NCBI GenBank assembly: GCA_001914695.1
Contig: MNCZ01000086.1
Coordinates: forward strand, 1-64,000
Length of the DNA stretch: 64,000 nucleotides
Direction: 5' to 3'
From: Gammaproteobacteria bacterium 13_2_20CM_66_19
Lineage (GTDB): Bacteria; Pseudomonadota; Gammaproteobacteria; Steroidobacterales; Steroidobacteraceae
The number at the start of each line of letters is the position of its first letter. Within the stretch, counting starts at the first letter, position 1. Both the position numbers and the translations under genes were made by a program. The notes beneath the pieces are model-generated. The model ran no database searches. It was not told where the DNA came from and worked only from the letters and a program-made list of their open reading frames with translations. Below are positions 48,869-57,470 of the stretch, in pieces.

Positions 48869-49369
48869 TCAGAGGCGCCGCTGCAGCAAAACGAGATCGA
48901 GCCAGCGCTCGAACTTGTAGCCCACCTCGCGGAGCCTCGCCACCTGCTCGAAACCGAGACGCTCGTGAAAGCGGATCGAGGCGGCGTTGTCCGCATCGAC
49001 TCCGCCGATCATGACGTGCTTGCCGAGCGCGGCGGCCCGCGCCAGCAGCTCGGTCAGCAGGACCGTACCGACGCCGCGACCGCGGCACCCCAAGCGCACG
49101 TGCACCGAGTGCTCGACCGTGAAGCGGTAGCCCGGCCAGGCGCGGAAGTCGCCGAAGCTCGCGTACCCGAGCACGCCGCGCGCGTCGCGCGCCACCAGCA
49201 CCGGGTAGCCTTGGCTCGCGCGTGCGCGCCACCACTGCGTGCGCTCCGCGAGCGTCACCGGCACGTGGGAGAAGATTGCCGTCGAGGTGGCGAGCACGTC
49301 GTTGTAGATGGCGACGAGACCTTCGAGGTCGCCCTCGCGCGCCTCCCTGACCTGCACCGCCTCCGCCAC
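48869..49369 (-). CDS. GNAT acetyltransferase of the phosphinothricin / methionine sulfoximine type
   Basis: This acetyl-CoA-dependent N-acetyltransferase has about 166 residues. Family blocks are YASFGDFRAWPGYRFTVEHS (about 69-88), RGRGVGTVLLTELL (acetyl-CoA loop) and VMIGGVDADNAASIRFHERLGF. These place it with the MddA / bar-like enzymes that acetylate methionine sulfoximine-type compounds. Two GTG starts are possible (49369 or 49357), and I list the longer. It follows the MocR gene by 19 bases. Confidence 0.87.
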   Translation of the reverse strand: MAEAVQVREAREGDLEGLVAIYNDVLATSTAIFSHVPVTLAERTQWWRARASQGYPVLVARDARGVLGYASFGDFRAWPGYRFTVEHSVHVRLGCRGRGVGTVLLTELLARAAALGKHVMIGGVDADNAASIRFHERLGFEQVARLREVGYKFERWLDLVLLQRRL

Positions 49370-49388
49370 TGCTCCGGTCCGGAACGCT

Positions 49389-50789
49389 TCAGGCCGCGCG
49401 CAGGGATTCGCGCAGGAACTCGACGAGCGGCGGGCTCGCGCTGTGAGCGACGTTGAAGCGCAGCCACTGGTTGCAGCTCTCGGCCGCGGAGAACAGCGCG
49501 CCGCGCGCCAGCAGGATCGAGTGATCGCGCGCGCGGCGCGCGAGCCCATCGACCGGCACGGCATCGGGCACGCGGCCCCACAGGAAGATGCCTTCACCCG
49601 GAGCGCTGTCGAACTCGATGCCGGCGGACTCGAGCCCGGCGCGGGCATCCCGCCGCATGCGCGCCAGGCGCAGGCGCAGCTGCTCCACGTGCTTCTTGTA
49701 GCGCCCGCCGTCGAGCACCTCGGACACGAAGCACTCGAGCAGCGTCGAGCCCGAGAGCACGGTGAGCACCTTGCGCTCGATCAGTTGCATGACGAGCGCG
49801 CCCTCGGCGGCCACGTAGCCGACGCGCAGCGCGGGGCCTATGAGCTTGGTGTAGCTGCCCACGTAGATGACGTGGCGGAGACCATCGATCTGCGCGAGGC
49901 GCACCGCCGGCCCCTCGTGCAGGTCCCCGTACACATCGTCCTCCACCACGGCGAAGCCGTACTGCTCGGCGAGCGACAGAATGCGGTGGCAGTGGGCCGC
50001 ATCCGCGCTCGAGCCGGTGGGGTTGTGCAGCAGGGTCTGCATGAAGAAGGCGCGCGGCCGGTGCGCGCGGCAGGCCGCTTCGAGCGCCTCGAGGTCCGGC
50101 CCGTCGGCGTGCCGCGGCACGGGAATGAGGCGTACGTGATGGGCCCGCAGCTGCTCGAACAGCACGAAGTAGCCGGGGTCTTCCACGAGGACCGCATCGC
50201 CCGGAGCGAGCAGGATCCGCGCGAGCAGGTCGAAGGCCTGCGACGCCCCGTAGGTGGTCACGATGTTGGCGGGACCGGCCGCGATCCCGTTCTGCACCAG
50301 CCTCGAGGCGATCTGCTCGCGCAGCTCGGAGAGGCCCTGAGGCTCGCAGGGCAACCACGGCTGCGTGCGCCGCCCGCGCACGAGGCGCGCCAGCACGCCG
50401 CCGGGCGCCGCCTCCAGCAGCCAGTTCTCCGGCAGGAAGCCGGAGCCCGCCGGGATGACGTCCGCGCGCTGCGTCAGGCAGAGCTGCGCGAGCGCGAGCG
50501 CGTCCGAGCCGAGATCGGGCAGGGCCTCGATGGCGGCGAGCGGGGCCGAGGGGGGCCGGCGCATCACGAAGAACCCGCGGCCGGCGCGCGACTCGATCAC
50601 TCCGCGGGCGACCAGGCGGTCGTAGGCGTCGACCACGGTGAAGGGGCTCGCGCCGACCTGGCGCGCGAGCTTGCGGATCGAGGGCAGCCGCACGCCCGCC
50701 GGCAGCTGGCCGTGACGCACGAGCTGCGTCACGCGCTCGCAGATCTGGTCGACCAGCGGTACGGTGGAATCCCGGGCGAGCTCGAACAT
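49389..50789 (-). CDS. MocR-type transcriptional regulator (GntR / aminotransferase fusion)
   Basis: This is a regulator of 466 residues. The N-terminal GntR winged helix (about 1-75) contains LPSIRKLARQVGASPFTVVDAY. A long aminotransferase class I domain (about 115-466) follows, with the PLP Lys in SYTKLIGPALRVGY. Such proteins sense an amine or PLP derivative and control nearby metabolic or transport genes. It lies downstream of the LysE exporter and upstream of the acetyltransferase on the same strand, suggesting it controls both. A perfect palindrome at 51418-51437 is a possible binding site. Confidence 0.92.
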   Translation of the reverse strand: MFELARDSTVPLVDQICERVTQLVRHGQLPAGVRLPSIRKLARQVGASPFTVVDAYDRLVARGVIESRAGRGFFVMRRPPSAPLAAIEALPDLGSDALALAQLCLTQRADVIPAGSGFLPENWLLEAAPGGVLARLVRGRRTQPWLPCEPQGLSELREQIASRLVQNGIAAGPANIVTTYGASQAFDLLARILLAPGDAVLVEDPGYFVLFEQLRAHHVRLIPVPRHADGPDLEALEAACRAHRPRAFFMQTLLHNPTGSSADAAHCHRILSLAEQYGFAVVEDDVYGDLHEGPAVRLAQIDGLRHVIYVGSYTKLIGPALRVGYVAAEGALVMQLIERKVLTVLSGSTLLECFVSEVLDGGRYKKHVEQLRLRLARMRRDARAGLESAGIEFDSAPGEGIFLWGRVPDAVPVDGLARRARDHSILLARGALFSAAESCNQWLRFNVAHSASPPLVEFLRESLRAA

Positions 50790-50815
50790 CGGTGTCTCGT
50801 GGGGGCGGCGGCGCG

Positions 50816-51403
50816 CTACCTGACCATCATGACCGCGGTGGTGGCGAGCGCAAGAGCCATGGTGCCATTGAAGACTCGACGGCCGCGCGGCGCCGTGATG
50901 AGACTCCTGAGCGAGCTGCCGAACAGCGCCCACACCGCCATGCACGGCGCACCGATCCCCTCCGCGACCACGACCATGTAGACGCCGCTCGCCACCGGCC
51001 CGAGCTCGCGGGGGAGAAACAGGGTGGCTGCGGTCACGGTCATCACCCACGCCTTGGGGTTCAGAAACTGGAACATCGCCGCCTCAAGGAAGCTCACCGG
51101 GCGGCTGCCGGCGCGCGCCTCCGCGCCCTTGAGGCCGAGCAGCGTGAAGCCGAGATACACGAGGTACGCAGCGCCCACCCAGGCGAGCGCGCTCTGCAGC
51201 GCCGGCCAGCGATTGAAGAGCGCGGAGAGTCCGGCGCACACCGCGAGCAGCTGCACGGTGAATCCGCAGACGATCCCGAGAATGTGCGGCACCGTACGCC
51301 GAAAGCCGAAGTTCGCCCCCGACGCCGTCAGCATCACGTTGTTGGGCCCCGGCGTGATCGACATGACGAAGGTATAGGTAATGAAAGGCAGCGGATCGAC
51401 CAT
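50816..51403 (-). CDS. LysE/RhtB-type amino acid exporter
   Basis: This inner-membrane exporter of amino acids or similar small molecules has 195 residues and about five or six helices. It begins MVDPLPFITYTFVMSITPGPNN, where SITPGPNN and the following GANFGFRRT are the family signature. I chose the ATG at 51403; an in-frame ATG five codons earlier (51418) overlaps the palindrome. It is the first gene of the run LysE-MocR-acetyltransferase. Together these could export and modify an amine-type compound. Confidence 0.9.
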   Translation of the reverse strand: MVDPLPFITYTFVMSITPGPNNVMLTASGANFGFRRTVPHILGIVCGFTVQLLAVCAGLSALFNRWPALQSALAWVGAAYLVYLGFTLLGLKGAEARAGSRPVSFLEAAMFQFLNPKAWVMTVTAATLFLPRELGPVASGVYMVVVAEGIGAPCMAVWALFGSSLRSLITAPRGRRVFNGTMALALATTAVMMVR

Positions 51404-51417
51404 GAGCGCGCATTCCA

Positions 51418-51437
51418 TCGAGACCTGGGAGTCTCGA
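51418..51437. promoter_or_regulatory. Perfect palindrome upstream of lysE-mocR
   Basis: TCGAGAC-CTGGGA-GTCTCGA is an inverted repeat with 7-base arms around a 6-base centre. It lies 15 bases before the likely lysE start and within the 142 bases between lysE and the divergent thiolase gene. It could be the operator of the MocR regulator encoded two genes on. Confidence 0.45.
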
Positions 51438-51545
51438 GACTGCGCGATCGCAGGGGTGCAGGGGCAGATACAGCGTGACGCCGCATTGCGCGCACTGTGT
51501 CGGTTGTGGACCGGTACGGGGCGAGCGGGGCTATGATTGGGCGTC

Positions 51546-52751
51546 ATGGCTGACGCCTTTATCTGCGACGCGGTGCGCACCCCGATCGGCCGCTACGGCG
51601 GCGCGCTCGCCGCGGTGCGGACCGACGATCTCGCGGCGGTGCCCATCGTGGCGCTGCTCAGGCGCAACCCCTCGCTCGATCCGGCCGCGATCGAGGAGGT
51701 GCTGCTCGGGTGCGCCAACCAGGCGGGCGAGGACAATCGCAACGTCGCGCGCATGGCGTCGCTCCTCGCGGGGCTGCCGGTGTCGGTGCCGGGTGCGACG
51801 ATCAATCGCCTGTGCGGCTCGGGACTCGATGCGGTGGCGATGGCGGCACGGGTGATCCGCAGCGGCGAGGCCGAGATCATCGTGGCGGGCGGGGTGGAGT
51901 CGATGTCGCGCGCGCCCTTCGTGATCCCGAAGGCCGACGCCCCCTTCAGCCGCCACGCGGAGATTCATGACACGACCATCGGCTGGCGCTTCGTGAATCC
52001 GCGCATGCGCGAGCGCTTTGGGCTCGACTCGATGCCCGAGACCGGGGAGAACGTCGCCGCCGAGTTCCACATCGCGCGCGCCGACCAGGACCGCTTTGCG
52101 CTGCGCAGCCAGCAGCGCACCGCCGCCGCCTACGCGCGCGGCTTCTATGAGGCGGAGCTCGTGCCGGTCGAGATCCCGAGAGCTAAGGGCAAGCCCCTCG
52201 CCGTGACGCGCGACGAGCATCCCCGGCCCGAGACCACCCTCAAGCGGCTCGCGTCGCTCCCGACGCCGTTTCGCGCCAACGGGACCGTCACCGCCGGCAA
52301 CGCCTCCGGAGTGAACGACGGCGCGGCGGCGCTGCTGATCGCGTCCGAGAGCGCGGCCCGGCGCCTGAATCTGACACCGCGCGCGCGCATCGTCGCCGCG
52401 GCCACCGCGGGGGTGGAGCCGCGCATCATGGGGATGGGCCCCGTGCCGGCCACGCGCAAGGTGCTCGCCGTCGCGCGGCTCGGGCTCGAGGAGCTCGAGG
52501 TGATCGAGCTGAACGAAGCGTTCGCGAGCCAGGCGCTCGCGGTGCTGAGCGAGCTCGGGCTTGCCGCTGATGCGGATCACGTCAATCCGAACGGCGGCGC
52601 CATCGCGCTCGGCCATCCGCTCGGCATGTCGGGAGCGCGGCTCGCCACGACCGCCATGTGGCAGCTGGCCGCGGTGCGCGGCCGCTACGCGCTGTGCACC
52701 ATGTGCATCGGCGTGGGCCAGGGCATTGCGCTCATCCTCGAGCGGGTGTGA
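51546..52751 (+). CDS. Acetyl-CoA acyltransferase (thiolase), 3-oxoadipyl-CoA thiolase-like
   Basis: This is a degradative thiolase of 401 residues. The nucleophile Cys90 is in [11 protein letters not shown], His357 in GHPLGMSG, and the second Cys387 in CIGVGQG. The N-terminal [17 protein letters not shown] and the middle block [12 protein letters not shown]-like region are close to PcaF. No other beta-ketoadipate gene lies nearby, so a fatty-acid or aromatic-acid substrate cannot be decided. The ATG at 51546 is chosen over a GTG three codons upstream. Confidence 0.92.
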   Translation: MADAFICDAVRTPIGRYGGALAAVRTDDLAAVPIVALLRRNPSLDPAAIEEVLLGCANQAGEDNRNVARMASLLAGLPVSVPGATINRLCGSGLDAVAMAARVIRSGEAEIIVAGGVESMSRAPFVIPKADAPFSRHAEIHDTTIGWRFVNPRMRERFGLDSMPETGENVAAEFHIARADQDRFALRSQQRTAAAYARGFYEAELVPVEIPRAKGKPLAVTRDEHPRPETTLKRLASLPTPFRANGTVTAGNASGVNDGAAALLIASESAARRLNLTPRARIVAAATAGVEPRIMGMGPVPATRKVLAVARLGLEELEVIELNEAFASQALAVLSELGLAADADHVNPNGGAIALGHPLGMSGARLATTAMWQLAAVRGRYALCTMCIGVGQGIALILERV

Positions 52752-52790
52752 GGCGGGGCGGACCGGTGTCGGCGGCCCGCACGTGCGTCG

Positions 52791-53759
52791 CTAGGGCGCC
52801 ACCGTCCACGGCAGGCGCTCGAGATCGAGATTCCCGCCGCTGACGATGAGTCCGATGCGCCGGCCGCGCAGCGCCGGGCGCTCGTCGAGGAGCGCCGCGT
52901 AGGGCACCGCGCCCGAGGGCTCCACGACGATCTTCATCACCTCGAAGAGCCGGCGCATCGCGCGCACGATCAGCGGGTCGGTGACCGTCGTGATGTCATC
53001 GACCAGATTCCGGATCACGGCGAAGGGCCGCTCGCCGAGCGTGGCGCGCAGGCCGTCGGCGATGGTGTCGGGCTTGACGCTCGCGATGATCCGGCCGGCC
53101 CGGAGCGAGCGCGCGGCATCGTCGGCGCCGGAAGGCTCGACGCCGATCACGCGCACCGCGGGCTTGAGTGCCCTCGCGGCGACCGCAGTGCCGCCGAGGA
53201 GTCCCCCGCCGCCCACGGGGCAGAGGATCACGTCGAGATCGGGGACCTGCGCCAGGAGCTCCACCGCCGCGGTGGCCTGGCCGGCCATCACGGCGAGGTC
53301 GTCGTAGGGATGAATGAGGGTTGCGCCGGTAGCAGCGAGCAGCTCGCGCGCGGCGCTCTCGCGCGCGGCGAGCGTTGCCTGGCAGTAAGTGATCTCGCCG
53401 CCGTAGCGGGCGACCGCGGCGCGCTTGGCCTGCGGGCTGTTATCGGGCATCACGATATAGGCGGGAACTCCGCGCAGCCGCGCGGCGCGCGCGAGCGCCG
53501 CCGCATGATTGCCCGAGGAATGGGTCGCGACGCCCGAGCGCGCCTGCTCGGGGGAGAGCGCAAACACGGCGTTGGTCGCGCCGCGCGCCTTGAATGAGCC
53601 GCTCTTCTGGAAGCTCTCGCACTTGAAGTAGAGGTGCGCGCCGGCCTCCGCATCGAGCGTCGAGCTGGTGAGCGTCGGCGTCACGCTCACCTTGCCGGCG
53701 ATGCGCTCGCGCGCCTCCTGGACGAGGCTCCAGGTGAGGCCTGTAGAGGTGTCCGGCAC
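52791..53759 (-). CDS. PLP-dependent threonine/serine dehydratase-like enzyme
   Basis: This fold-type II PLP enzyme has 322 residues. The PLP Lys57 lies in SGSFKARGA, the phosphate loop in GGGGLLGGT (about 176-184), and SGGNLD near the end. There is no C-terminal ACT regulatory domain, which points to a catabolic threonine dehydratase, a serine racemase or a threo-3-hydroxyaspartate lyase rather than biosynthetic IlvA. The start is GTG at 53759, 4 bases after the subtilase stop, so it belongs to the sigma-factor operon. No reason for that placement is obvious. Confidence 0.88.
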   Translation of the reverse strand: MPDTSTGLTWSLVQEARERIAGKVSVTPTLTSSTLDAEAGAHLYFKCESFQKSGSFKARGATNAVFALSPEQARSGVATHSSGNHAAALARAARLRGVPAYIVMPDNSPQAKRAAVARYGGEITYCQATLAARESAARELLAATGATLIHPYDDLAVMAGQATAAVELLAQVPDLDVILCPVGGGGLLGGTAVAARALKPAVRVIGVEPSGADDAARSLRAGRIIASVKPDTIADGLRATLGERPFAVIRNLVDDITTVTDPLIVRAMRRLFEVMKIVVEPSGAVPYAALLDERPALRGRRIGLIVSGGNLDLERLPWTVAP

Positions 53760-53763
53760 CCCT

Positions 53764-55068
53764 TCAGTGTAGCGCGTGCGCGGTGCCCGCCGCGCCGCCG
53801 TGCGCAACGGTGTCGAGCCGCGCGAGCGCGGCGCTCACGTCCACCACCGGCGGATCGGAGATCGCGGCCGAGCGGTCGGTCGCGGCCCCGCCGAGGAGCG
53901 AGGCGATGAAGCCCGAGGTGAGCCGCGTGGGCGATGCCGACATCAGCAACGCAATCACGCCCGTCAGCTCGGCGGCGGCCACCGACGCCCCGGACTCGAA
54001 GTCGTACTGCGCTCCCGGCCGGAGCGTCAGTACGTGCTGCCCCGGAGCGCCGAATGCGCCAGCCGGCAGCGGCTGCTCGCTGGCGGCGGCGGCGAGCACG
54101 CCGGGGACCGCCGCGGGAAAGCCCTCGCCGGCTCCGCCGGTGGCGCCGACGAACGTAATGCCGCGAGCCATGCCCCTCTCGATGAGAGCGGTCAGCAGCG
54201 GATCGGAGGGGCCCGCCAGGCTCAGATTGACCAGCGGCGCGCCGGAGGCGAAGGCGGCCGCGAGCGCCCGGGCCAGCGTGAAGGTGTTGCAGGCGGCTGC
54301 GTCGCTGTCGGGCTCGAGCTGCCAGCAAGCCTCGAATACCTCGAGCTCCGCCTGCGGAGCGATGCCCACGATGCCGATGTGGTTGTTGGCGACGGCGGCA
54401 ATCAGGCCGGCCATCGCGGTTCCATGGCGCAGGAGCGGCGCCGCGGGCTCGCCCGCGCGCGGCGTCCCGAGCTTGCCTAAGAAAGAATGGGTGCCGCGGA
54501 TCCGTCCGGCGAGATCGGGATGCCGGGCGTCGACGCCGGTGTCGATGAGCGCGATGCGCACGCCCGCCCCCTGGGCGCGCGCGTGAGCACGGGCGATGCC
54601 GAGCGTCACGAGATTGCTCTGCAGGTCATAAAGCGGATCGTTGTAGGGCGCGGCCGGCGCGGCCGCTCCCGTGAGGGTGTGAAACTCGTTGAGCGGCTGC
54701 GCCAGCACGACGCGCGCATCCTTCGAGAGCGCGGCCAGCACCTCCGGCACCGCGCGGCCATCGGTGATCTCGTATACCACGCAGTGTATCGCGAGCGCCT
54801 TGATCGGCCAGCTCGCCACTTCACGAAGGGAGTAGGCGAGCGCCACGCGGTGTGCCTGCTGTTGCGCGCTCTGTCCGACGCGGTAACCGTCGCCGCCGTA
54901 GCGGCTGCCGGTGGTGCCCGCGGGACCCGGTGCGCTGTGCGGCTCGTTGGCGAAGGCGACGACGATCCGCGGCGGCTGCGCCGGCGCCCCGGCCGCAGGC
55001 TCCGCGGCGCGAGCGGCTCCCGCCACCAGCGCCAGGCAGATCACGATGGCGCGCACGATGGCGCGCAT
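53764..55068 (-). CDS. Secreted S8 (subtilisin-like) peptidase with altered oxyanion site
   Basis: This is a predicted periplasmic or secreted subtilase of 434 residues. A signal peptide spans 1-22. A propeptide-like region follows (about 33-130, ending VLAQPLNEFHTLTG). The catalytic triad is Asp176 (ALIDTGVDARHPDL), His215 (LLRHGTAMAGL) and Ser362 (ESGASVAAAELTG; usually GTSxAAP). Where subtilases have the oxyanion Asn (AAGN), this protein reads ATGGAG, giving Gly312, so activity may be low or need a partner. Its start codon overlaps the stop of the anti-sigma gene by one base (TGATG), so the two are translationally coupled. It may act on the anti-sigma factor. Confidence 0.88.
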   Translation of the reverse strand: MRAIVRAIVICLALVAGAARAAEPAAGAPAQPPRIVVAFANEPHSAPGPAGTTGSRYGGDGYRVGQSAQQQAHRVALAYSLREVASWPIKALAIHCVVYEITDGRAVPEVLAALSKDARVVLAQPLNEFHTLTGAAAPAAPYNDPLYDLQSNLVTLGIARAHARAQGAGVRIALIDTGVDARHPDLAGRIRGTHSFLGKLGTPRAGEPAAPLLRHGTAMAGLIAAVANNHIGIVGIAPQAELEVFEACWQLEPDSDAAACNTFTLARALAAAFASGAPLVNLSLAGPSDPLLTALIERGMARGITFVGATGGAGEGFPAAVPGVLAAAASEQPLPAGAFGAPGQHVLTLRPGAQYDFESGASVAAAELTGVIALLMSASPTRLTSGFIASLLGGAATDRSAAISDPPVVDVSAALARLDTVAHGGAAGTAHALH

Positions 55069-55793
55069 CACGGTCTCCCGGTGCGCCGTCCCTGCGCGCT
55101 CTCGGACGGCTCGGCGCTGGCGAGCGGCTCGACCCACCGCACGCGCTGATCGGCGTGCAGCCGCGCGGCGAGCGCACGCATCTGCGAGCCCGCCGCTTCG
55201 GAGGAGGGGCTGCCGGCCGCGGCAGTGCTGACGGGCGCGATGCCGAATATGCCGGTCGCATCCGGTCCCTCGACCACGCGCGCTCCGGCCGAGCGCAGCA
55301 TCTGCTCCATTTCCCCGATCGGCAGCGAGCGCTCGAAGGCGACGTGCAGTACGCCGGGGGAGGCGTGACCGGGGGCCGTGTGCGTGGCATAACGCGGCTG
55401 TGCCCAGCGGTAGGCAGTCGTCGCGACCGCCGCGAGTCCGACGGCCAGCACGAGGCTTGCCGCCCACGCGAGCCGTGGCTCACGCCACACGGCGGCCGAC
55501 GCCGCAGAGGCGCGGGCCTGCGCGGAGGGGCCCACGCGCGGCTCTCGGGAGCCGTGACCGTCGATGCGGTCCATGAGCCTGCGGAAGGACGGTCCCGGCG
55601 CGTACGTCACGCGTTCGGGCTCGGTCAGCAGCTGGCACATGAGGCGCTGGCGGGCGAGCTCCTCGGTGCACGCGGCGCACTCGGAGAGATGTTCCTCCAC
55701 CTCGAGGCGCTCGCGCGGAGACAGCCGCCCGTTGGCGAGCCACGGCAACAGCAGCCAGGACTCCTCGTGCCGGCCAATGCGGTTCGGGATCAT
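55068..55793 (-). CDS. Anti-sigma factor with zinc-binding ZAS motif and propeptide-like periplasmic domain
   Basis: This transmembrane anti-sigma factor has 241 residues. The cytoplasmic part holds the ZAS motif H35-x3-C39-x2-C42 (HLSECAAC) that holds the sigma factor. One helix spans about 107-129. The periplasmic part (about 147-223) is a small alpha/beta unit reading LHVAFERSLPIGEMEQMLRS, then GARVVEGPDATGIFGIAP and ALAARLHADQRVRWVEPL. This is the pattern of subtilase propeptides / inhibitor I9-like domains. It overlaps the sigma gene by four bases (ATGA) and the subtilase gene by one. The arrangement suggests that the subtilase downstream recognises this domain. Confidence 0.85.
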   Translation of the reverse strand: MIPNRIGRHEESWLLLPWLANGRLSPRERLEVEEHLSECAACTEELARQRLMCQLLTEPERVTYAPGPSFRRLMDRIDGHGSREPRVGPSAQARASAASAAVWREPRLAWAASLVLAVGLAAVATTAYRWAQPRYATHTAPGHASPGVLHVAFERSLPIGEMEQMLRSAGARVVEGPDATGIFGIAPVSTAAAGSPSSEAAGSQMRALAARLHADQRVRWVEPLASAEPSESAQGRRTGRP

Positions 55794-56446
55794 GACTCGC
55801 GACCCTCCCGCGCGGCCGGCCCGTCGGCGGGGCGCGCACCCTCCCGCTCCACGGCGCCGGCGAGCTGCGGCAGCAGTTTCTTCAGCTTCGCCCGCGCGTG
55901 AAACAGTCGAGTCTTCACCGTGTTCACCGGACAATCCATGATGGTCGCAATCTCTTGGCAGGAATATCCGAGCTCATAGCACAGCTCCACTGCGAGCCGC
56001 TGCTCGACGGGCAGCTGCGCGAGCGCTGACGTGAGCCAGTCGCGCAGCTCCTCGGCCCGATGCGGCTCCTCACTCGTAAGTGGCAGGAACTCCTCGTCCA
56101 GGTTCTGCGCCGCCCCACGTGAGGCGGCCCGCAGCGCATTGCGCGCCTTGCGGTACGCGATCCCCAGGATCCAGGTCGAGGGCTGGGAGTCGCCGCGGAA
56201 GTCGCGCGCCTTGCGCCACACCACCCAGAAGGTGTCGTTGATGACCTCCTCGGCCAGGTCGTAGCGGTGCGTGAGGCGTGTGAGGAAGCGCGCCATGCGG
56301 CGGTGATAGAGATGATAGAGCTCCTCGAATGCCCGGCGATCACCCTCCGCGACGCGCGCGACGAGATCCACCTCACGCGCCACCGAGGCTGCTCCCCGGT
56401 AAGTTGGTTCCGCTAGTCCCACGTCGTCGTAGCCCGTCGCCTTCAC
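55790..56446 (-). CDS. ECF-type RNA polymerase sigma factor
   Basis: This extracytoplasmic-function sigma factor has 218 residues. Region 2 (about 35-105) contains FEELYHLYHRRMARFLTRLT and DLAEEVINDTFWVVWRKARDF. Region 4 (about 145-195) contains LPVEQRLAVELCYELGYSCQ and the recognition helix CPVNTVKTRLFHARAKLKK. The tail after residue 200 is disordered. It is the first gene of the operon sigma / anti-sigma / subtilase / dehydratase, with overlaps of 4 and 1 bases. A TTGAACC at about -60 from its start might be part of an autoregulated promoter, but I could not define a -10. Confidence 0.93.
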   Translation of the reverse strand: MKATGYDDVGLAEPTYRGAASVAREVDLVARVAEGDRRAFEELYHLYHRRMARFLTRLTHRYDLAEEVINDTFWVVWRKARDFRGDSQPSTWILGIAYRKARNALRAASRGAAQNLDEEFLPLTSEEPHRAEELRDWLTSALAQLPVEQRLAVELCYELGYSCQEIATIMDCPVNTVKTRLFHARAKLKKLLPQLAGAVEREGARPADGPAAREGRES

Positions 56447-56537
56447 TTCGTGCCTTTAACAACGGTAGGTGTCATCCGGCCCGGTTTTGGTTCAAAAAAC
56501 CCTGTGCGCGGGACTATCCGCCGTGGCGTCCGCGAGG

Positions 56538-57323
56538 TCAAAAGTGCCAGCTCACCGTTCCGGCAAAGTGGTGATCGGCGATGGGATAGGAGAAGAGCTC
56601 GCGCGCCTGCTTCTGGGTGAGGAAATAACCGAAGTCGAGCCGCCAGCGGCGCCGCTCGAGCGCGAGGCCCGCGTTGCCGTACCCGTAGCCGGTGGCCGCG
56701 AAGCGGCGTGGGCCCGAGCCGGTCGAGCGGTAATAGCCGGCACCCCCGGTCGCGAACACCCCGTGACCGATCAGCCATTGGCCGGTCGTGTCGGCGACCC
56801 AGGCGGGGCTGCGGGTGATGCGCGACTGGTACCAGTAGCGCGGCGCGTTCGGAATCACCGACAGCGACAAGGACCAGCGGTCCAGCCAGATCAGTGCTCC
56901 CGAGACCTCCTGGTAGTCGTCGGAGAGCTCCTGTGTCCGGCCCACGTAGTAGCGACTGCGGGCGCTCACGCTTGCGGCCCAGGCGCTGCCGAACTCGAGG
57001 CGATGCCCGAGGTAGAGCTCGAGGTCATACCCGGCATAGGGGTCGAGATCATGGGCGCGCGTGGACGCCCAGACGCCGCCGAAAGCTCCTCCGGGCGTGT
57101 CGGCGTGCAGATCCGCCTGCAGCGCCGCACTCCCGGAGCTCTGCGAGAGCCCGCGGTAGATGAAGTCGCTCGTGACGGCGAGATTGCCGCCCCACGAAAC
57201 CTGGGGCCAGGAAGCGGCGGTGGCCGATTGCGGCGCGCCGGCTGTGACGAGTGCACAGGCCATTAGCGCGCACCTCGACAACCAGCGCCCCGGTGCGAGC
57301 TTGGCGGCGTGCGAAGGAACCAC
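56538..57323 (-). CDS. TorF-family putative porin (Gcw_chp)
   Basis: This is an outer-membrane beta-barrel-like protein of 261 residues. The start is GTG at 57323 with AGGG 6 bases upstream. A signal peptide ends near ATA-ASW (about 36). The mature part begins with the family block [20 protein letters not shown], consists of alternating aromatic strands, and ends in Phe (GTVSWHF) as outer-membrane proteins do. The substrate is unknown. It lies 91 bases downstream of the sigma factor start on the same strand, so it is upstream of that operon's promoter and separate from it. Confidence 0.87.
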   Translation of the reverse strand: MVPSHAAKLAPGRWLSRCALMACALVTAGAPQSATAASWPQVSWGGNLAVTSDFIYRGLSQSSGSAALQADLHADTPGGAFGGVWASTRAHDLDPYAGYDLELYLGHRLEFGSAWAASVSARSRYYVGRTQELSDDYQEVSGALIWLDRWSLSLSVIPNAPRYWYQSRITRSPAWVADTTGQWLIGHGVFATGGAGYYRSTGSGPRRFAATGYGYGNAGLALERRRWRLDFGYFLTQKQARELFSYPIADHHFAGTVSWHF

Positions 57324-57470
57324 GGATTACCCTGTCGGTCGTTAACAGAGTGTAGAGCCATCCCCGGGGAGGCGGTACCGTTGGTCCGGCGGGGTGACCG
57401 GCCGATTCCGCCACTCGGAGGGCGGCGTGCAAGCGGCCGCGGCCGCGCCGGACGTATACTTGAACCCCTT

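Noticed and set aside
57455-57460. TATACT as a -10 box for fdsG
   Set aside because: It lies only 10 bases before the ATG with no -35 box at the right distance. A leaderless transcript is possible but unsupported.
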